From: Unio delphinus
Taxonomy: Eukaryota > Mollusca > Bivalvia > Unionida > Unionidae
Length of the DNA: 64,000 nucleotides
Direction of reading: 5' to 3'
NCBI GenBank assembly: GCA_029339505.1
Contig: JAQISU010000155.1
Location: 16,197,501-16,261,500 of the forward strand
The notes below the pieces were generated by a model. The model made no database searches, was not told the origin of the DNA, and saw nothing but the letters and a program-made list of their open reading frames with translations. Below are positions 57,481 through 64,000 of the stretch, piece by piece. A program made the position numbers and the translations under genes. Every line of letters begins with the position of its first letter. The first letter of the stretch is position 1.

Positions 57481-60099
57481 TGTTAATTTGTAACAATCAG
57501 ATGTAACGTACCCTTTCTTCTTCCAATAGGTGAAATGTCAAACCAGTGTGAATTTAAATGTAAACAATCGCTTGCGTTCTGAAATGTATTAGAGAAATTT
57601 GGTTTAATTCGGTTTTTACTAACCGAAACTAATACAAAAATTCCCTTTTCATCAAATGTACAGGGAGTAAACCGGTTCTAACCGGATCTGAAATAATGTC
57701 AAGTAGTATCAACTATTTTGAACCGGTTGGAACCAGTTTGAACCGGATGGAACCAGTTTAAACCGGTTTTTACTAACCGAAACTAATACATAAAGTCCAT
57801 TTTTCATCACATGTACTAGGAGTAAACCGTTTCTAACCGGTTTTGAAGTAGTATCAAGTAGTATCTACTAGTTTGAACCGTCCCGAACGAGCGCCCACTT
57901 TTCAGTTACGTTTCTTCAAATGGGTAACGGAAATGAGTGCAAAGTAAAGAGCTTTTAAATTAAACCAATAATAACAATACAAAGATAAAATAATAATGAC
58001 CATTCTGTATTGCGAATAAAATCCTAAAATATTTAGAGAATTACGGACACGAGTACTAATAATAAATGTTCGTTCTGAATAAGCTTTAGCGGAAATCTCA
58101 ACTAGGTTCAAAGCTGAAGGTTTTGATCTCCCTGTGGCGGTCTGTATTCGGTTATTTTGCCAACTTTCCATTATTTAAAACAAGTAATATAACTCTAGGT
58201 TATAATTAACTATATTCCACAGTGAATATTTATGTCCAAGAAAATATTTATCTATGGGCATTCTGTATTTTGATAGAAACTTCACTTGACAAATTTGAAG
58301 AAATCGATTGCAGACCTAATGAACTACTTGACACAACAAGAATTCAAAAAAATTATGCTAGATCCTAAGCAAGAATGAGTGATCTTTCCAGTGAGAAAAT
58401 ATGATATAGTCCTCTACTTGATCTTGTGCCACAATTAACATTTTCTCAAAACAACAAGTATTACCTAATGGAATTTAACCTTCTGAAAGGTTTATAATGT
58501 TTACTAAATAGCATCGTGATTATAATTAGCATTCGGTTACTACAATTTTAATTTATAAACTGGACTATGTCAGGTACACCTGGCAAATTGTTGGGGAATC
58601 CTAATAAGATAGACTCGGACCCAAATGTCATGATTACTTATATTAGTAATGATCCTGATATTAACCCGTACACAGAGAATATTTAACTATGTATTAGTTG
58701 TTTACATAAAAATCAATAAATTATTTCAAGTATAACATAAACTTGTTACTGGAGAACATTAAGTCATATACAATGTTACATAATATCATGCATTTAAAAA
58801 GCAATTAAAAATATAACTAACAAACAACACATTATTTTTAACTCTTACATGCTACTTTCTTTATGTTCCAGTATTTTTGTGTCTAGTCGTCCTACGTTGA
58901 TCATTCATTAATTTGTTTAAGTTTCGCTAATGTGATCGATAATCTTTAGTTATGATGAGGAACAAAAACATTACAATGTAAAATGATCTGCCAGCATCTG
59001 TTAATTGCATAATATTGTAAAATTCTTACTACATTAGGTAAACTGGACAGCTTCAGTGCCTTCTGTATTTGTTGTGAATGGTGTTTAAAAGAAATTGCGA
59101 TTGAGAAATTTGTCAATGATAGAGTTGAATACATTGATTTTTCAATTAAATTTATTTACCTTTCGACTTGAGTTTTCTATATACCTTGACAGTCAGCATT
59201 GCTGACCATGGAGGGGGAGGCTTGTAGCTAGTTGCATTTTAAATTTGAATTGCCCACCTTCTGTGGTGTTAGAAATAATACCGTAGGATGCACGTGACAC
59301 CAATAATATTAGTACAAAAATTAATTGTCGCTCTCAAAATGTTTTTCTCATTAAACCAAGATGCCATGAACATATATGCAAGGTTACCTATATTGAAGTA
59401 ATTCCCGGTCGAATTATATAAAGACTTGTACAATTGGGACTAACAGTTGCCTTGATAGACGCTCAGAAGTAAGAGGTTAGATTTAGGATTGGTCGGCCTG
59501 GTGTCACGATAATGTGACTGGGTGGGATATCATGCTACATACCCAATGATGGATATCACAATAAACTGTCACACTGAATACATCGTAGTGATATCACTGT
59601 CACATTGGTATTAGATAAATAGACACGATCTAAGAATGCTTTTCATTATATTAGCATGTAAATTTAATAATCAAGTTATATTTTCGACTGACAGAAAGCA
59701 TGTAGACCGTTCTTAAAATATGACTAGCTTTCAATACAAAAGTTATCTAATATTGAACAAGGTAATTAAAACATAAACTAAACATTTGTTTTCAATCTGT
59801 GTGCACGCTATGCTTACTATTCCAGTGTAGCCTAATAATTTTTATATTTTATCACTTGTGAAACATTATCAATCCAAAATGTTAACGAGGAGGCACACGT
59901 TACTAACATCATACCTCAGCCAAAAACACCTTGCCAAAAGTCATTAACGATCAAATCATTATGCGAGTCTTTCATTACTCATGTCTTAATTAATATTAAC
60001 ACAATACAATGTCTTTACCCATGTTTAAAATCTCAGTTAAAAGTAAACTGTTTTCGAGATATTAAATTAGCGGAAAAATAATTAAACTCTAAACGATAA

Positions 60100-60135
<36 letters not shown>

Positions 60136-60235
60136 TAAACGTATTACATTTGCTTTACAATATATATTAAAGTTTATGAATGGAGTCTGTGTTGTGTTTA
60201 AATGTAAATTATTTCTCAAATATTGTTTTCTTAAG
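57481..60235. other. Intron with an AACCGGTT-rich repeat
   Basis: 57600-57890 holds two copies (about 154 bp apart) of GGTTTTTACTAACCGAAAC with many AACCGG/CCGGTT words between. 59490-59620 is a SINE fragment (GTGTCACGATAATGTGACTG). (AAT)n at 60099-60135. No exon supported. Confidence 0.6.
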
Positions 60236-60373
60236 CGCTACCCGTTGGAGCCGCTTGCCATAGTAACGATTCCTGCAGAGATGAATATGCAAGCTGCACT
60301 CCCAACGATAGTGGCCCGAAAAGTTGCCGTTGTATCGATGGCTATTATGAACATCAGAGATCTTGTATTTCAA
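60236..60373 (+). CDS. Exon encoding one six-cysteine EB/EGF-like module
   Basis: 138 nt after TTTTCTTAAG and before GTAAGA, phase 1-1. Reads LPVGAACHSNDSCRDEYASC, then KSCRCIDGYYEHQRSCIS. Same spacing class as the neighbours (C-x4-C-x6-C-x9-C-x-C-x10-C). Same strand and phase, so probably the same transcript. Confidence 0.75.
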
Positions 60374-60540
60374 GTAAGACATACCTTTTTGAAAAGGTGA
60401 CTTCCATAAAAGCAAGCAAACAAATATGCAGGTTCATTGGATCAATATTATTAACATAAAGACTTTATCTGAACACGACATGTATTTGCCTAAACCAAAC
60501 GCAGTGTTTCTATAATGTTATATGTGTAAATCATTGTCAG

Positions 60541-60632
<92 letters not shown>

Positions 60633-61097
60633 GGCATAACCGACTTTTGATCCGGAAATCGGATTCCACCGGATAGTATGAACTTCCGATTAATCAGAGT
60701 CGGACAAGGCAGGAACGACCGATTCGGATAATAAAAATAATAAAGTTGAATTTATATAACACCGTGTCTAACACTGCGTGTCATTCGATAGTGCGTTAAT
60801 AAAGTTAAAAAAGAAGTCAGAAAAGTCCAATATGGTCAACACAACCACGCTGTGAGACAATCTATTTGAACTGGCGGGTGAAAACCGGAAATGAAGCCGG
60901 ATATGGTAAAGTACTAAGTAACATGCTAGACACGGCAAAACCAGATACCAGAAACCCGGAAACGGAAGATGACATTTTTTAGAAAAAAAATACGGATATA
61001 GCATTTCCGATTAATTGAATCGTATCCGGAGTCGGAAAAATTTCATGCCCAAAATCCGGAATCGGAAATCGGTAGAAAAATGCTAATCGGTTATGCC

Positions 61098-61175
<78 letters not shown>

Positions 61176-62762
61176 TGAGATATATTAGAGGCAGATGTAT
61201 CGTACAACAATTATCTGAGTATATCTAATCTTGCAAGGTGAGTGAGAAAAGAAAAGACATCACACTCCTAAACTTAATAAGTGTTATTTGCATTGATATC
61301 TCAATTTATTAGATTGTATGAGTATTTGTTAATTATGGGGATTCGGTGTTGGAAAAGTATTTCTCAACTAAAATAATTAGTAAATACCATGCAAACGTGC
61401 AATTGGTGATTGGTAATGCATGTCTTCGATGGACATAAAAAGTTAGCTATACGAGGTAGAACATACCCTAAAGCAAAACAATTTAATAGAAACAAAATGT
61501 ATTGTTCTGTAAACGAAATTTTATCATTATTCTTTATTACATTGAATTTAGATTAAAATTTGTGTCATGAAAATAAATTGATATGAAATTAGTTACTCAA
61601 AAATGTACGGAACCATCCAAAGACAATATACACCAATCATCATTAGAATTTGTATTGTAATATTTTGCACCGTTGAAATATTTTCTTAAATTTTTAGATT
61701 GTTATTGGTAGTTCCCGAACTATCCCTGATCACAAAACATTGCCATTATCAATATTACTGATTTGATTTTTTAAAATACTTTTTCCTATAATACTTAGAA
61801 ACAGAGGACTATTGGCTCTGGGGAAAAATACCAAGATATTAATGAATACAGCATTAAATACCTCTCATTTCCTTTTCGCAAACTTATCAGACCAATTCAG
61901 TGGTAGATTATTGTGCATGGAAATACAACACACATATGCTTCGGAGGGATAGTACTGCATGCGGCTAAAATAAAGTACTCAAATGAAAATACGAAACACA
62001 AACTACCAAGGATGAAAATGGCATTGTTGCGACCCTATGATCTAAAACTAAGTAACAGAAAAGGGTTGAAAAGCAGAATGTTTTGTAAAATTCAAGAATT
62101 AATATATTTCGTTAGAACAAAAAGTAAAACTGTAAAGAGTTCCTGCTAAATAGCGCTGAAACCTCCATCACGATTCCAAATGTATAAAGTTTCGAATAAA
62201 TTCCAGAGGTGTTCCGCATGCAATCCAATTTTGGAAAGTGATGATGTGTCATTAGTTTTGAAAGTAGTAATATGCCAAACATTATTGATGTATCACAATA
62301 ATATTAACTAAACTGTCACTGAATGGACACACATAAATCCCAAAATAAAAGAACTCGTCCGAAACTATTGTAATTCTAGATAACGATTTAAATCCTCTCC
62401 AATATAAAACAACTGAACATGGGAATAATGAGTTTATGATTTTAAGAAGAGGAGCGTAAGTACTTCGCTGGTGTGTACTCACTGATGATGCCCGATATGT
62501 ATGTTGGACTGGAGTCTGTCAGTGAAACGCAGCACAATAACCAAACTGTATGTTTAGTCAGTGTAGGGTCCAGAGCTGCGTGGAAGTGTGTTCATATAGT
62601 GGTACTCTAAGGATGATACATTCTTACTTTCTAAAACACTTGACCTTGAAACCAACAACTGTAAACATGTATAAATCTAACTAATTATGATCTTAATCAA
62701 TGATCTAAAATCATAGAGAAATATTACAGGGCATTAGATTATTGAAAACAGGTCAACTCAAA

Positions 62763-62825
<63 letters not shown>

Positions 62826-62846
62826 ATGTCTGTCTATCTGTCTGTA

Positions 62847-62927
<81 letters not shown>

Positions 62928-63138
62928 GATTATCGAATAAGCAACGACACTATACAGATTAAATATTAAAACACATTGACACATTATCAATACCGCTTGT
63001 AATTATTAAAAAATTAATCTGATATTCTGTTTTGGAGAAATATTATCAAATGATAAAGATATCACGCAAATGAGAAATATTAAAACTATATTTTAATTGC
63101 AAACCCACAGCAAAATGGCTTCTAGATTACTTTAACAG

Positions 63139-63215
<77 letters not shown>

Positions 63216-63712
63216 TGATTGTCATGCATTGTAATATGAATGATAATCAAATTTACGAATTGAGATAAAACTATATTTTTTTGGCCAGCTATGCACATTG
63301 GATACGTCTAAACATGATAAGTTCTAACGGCTAGCACAAAAAGAAGAAATAAAAAAATACATATACCTAATACCAAAAATCCACTGGTTGATTGGTTTTG
63401 AATGCATTTGGTTTCGTGGGCTTCCATGAGCCAACTAATATCAAGTCGTATTATCTGTGTAATCCATAATACAAATGCGTTAAATTTAAATCAATGATGT
63501 GCATCACAACTGTCTTTTGGTTATTGTACTTATTTGGCAGCCAAGTTAGTATTAAGGAGAGGAATGAAGGATTAGTTAATGACGTGTGCAAATTGTTATC
63601 ATATAAAACCCATGAAATACGTTTTGTCGTTCTATTTTAAAATGTATATACTTGATACATCATGTAATGTATTATTAGAAGAACACTATTACTTGCATAT
63701 GTATGTTTTCAG
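60374..63712. other. Intron with microsatellites and a MITE
   Basis: (TA)n at 60544-60628 and 61102-61172 flank a MITE (listed separately). (TATC)n at 62763-62928 and (TA)n at 63140-63212. No additional exon supported. Confidence 0.6.
60629..61101. mobile_element. MITE-like element inserted in a (TA)n run
   Basis: Terminal inverted repeats TTAGGGCATAACCGA (60629-60643) and TCGGTTATGCCCTAA (61087-61101). The interior repeats words such as CCGGAAATCGG and CGGATT in both orientations. No coding capacity. The target duplication cannot be read because both flanks are TA repeats. Confidence 0.8.
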
Positions 63713-63844
63713 AGGCTTACCTGGGTGGAATATGTCATAATCATGATGGCTGCACAGGGGAGGGTGTTGTATGTAGCAGTATAATCAATGGAACGTGTTC
63801 CTGTAATTCTACTCACATTCTCTATAAGGAAAAATGTTATCACA
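63713..63844 (+). CDS. Exon encoding one six-cysteine EB/EGF-like module
   Basis: 132 nt between TGTTTTCAG and GTAAGA, phase 1-1. Reads YLGGICHNHDGCTGEGVVCS, NGTCSCNSTHILYKEKCYH. The gene continues beyond the right edge. Confidence 0.78.
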
Positions 63845-64000
63845 GTAAGAAAAAAATCCTTCTCTCGATAATCAACTATATTCAGATTCTACACTCAATT
63901 ACAAGATTCTTCATGTTTGCATGACGTATTGCAAATTTGCATTACATGTAACTGATACTGAAATTCCTTGCGTTAATGTATATTGCAGTCATTCTTAACA

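Noticed and set aside
58567..58686. Small ORF MSGTPGKLLGNP...
   Set aside because: 39 codons without domain or conserved context; its DPDINPY phrase echoes DEDINPLL at about 55430 but that is too little to call a gene or repeat.
61913..62149. 78-codon frame in the last intron
   Set aside because: No recognisable protein similarity; composition like the surrounding intron.

Overview
The window is AT-rich nuclear DNA of an invertebrate, most likely a bivalve or other mollusc. It holds long introns, abundant microsatellites, tRNA-derived SINEs and hAT transposons, and exons of two host genes. Two small minus-strand exons (4624-4665 and 6967-7033) join in frame into a peptide that reads like allograft inflammatory factor 1 (AIF1). 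From 51.7 kb to the end, four plus-strand exons, all in phase 1-1, each encode one six-cysteine EB/EGF-like module. A decayed fifth module lies at 38.2 kb.

The centre of the window is a nearly complete Polinton/Maverick (adintovirus-like) element at 13033-28010. It is 14,978 bp long, has 294-bp terminal inverted repeats, and sits in the B box of a SINE with a 5-bp target duplication (GGGTT). From left to right it carries: packaging ATPase (-); DUF5679-PLA2 protein (+); DDE integrase (+); a large replicase (-) made of an N-terminal region, a family-B polymerase palm, an SF1 helicase and an HNH domain; a zinc protein, a NUMOD/HNH protein and orf133 (+); a non-coding segment with two covarying hairpins; then the virion block (+): orf342, a pVI/pX-like protein, the major capsid protein, a membrane-active minor protein, an adenain-like protease, a fibre-like protein, a two-TM protein and the penton. 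The left block supplies replication, integration and packaging functions. The right block supplies the particle and its maturation protease. About nine small lesions (single-base shifts and stops) interrupt genes that otherwise read well, so the copy is either young and freshly inactivated or partly affected by homopolymer sequencing errors. The capsid shift lies on a perfect -1 frameshift heptamer.

A second, older copy of the same element lies inverted at about 41.42-50.97 kb. It holds the left two thirds of the element, ends inside the capsid gene and has many lesions. It is valuable for showing which gene boundaries are ancestral. A third remnant (capsid N-terminus plus pVI/pX-like gene) lies at about 1.43-2.05 kb. 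An unrelated Maverick protein-primed polymerase pseudogene occupies 31.7-34.7 kb, and a Ty3/Gypsy integrase fragment lies at 57 kb.

Two hAT elements, a 533-bp MITE at 3470-4002 and its longer relative at 39976-41283 with transposase remains, are each inserted in a SINE with 8-bp target duplications. The rest is intron or intergenic DNA with satellites: a 63-bp array at 10.5 kb, a roughly 58-bp array at 5.3-6.8 kb and a degenerate roughly 180-bp array at 7.4-8.9 kb.
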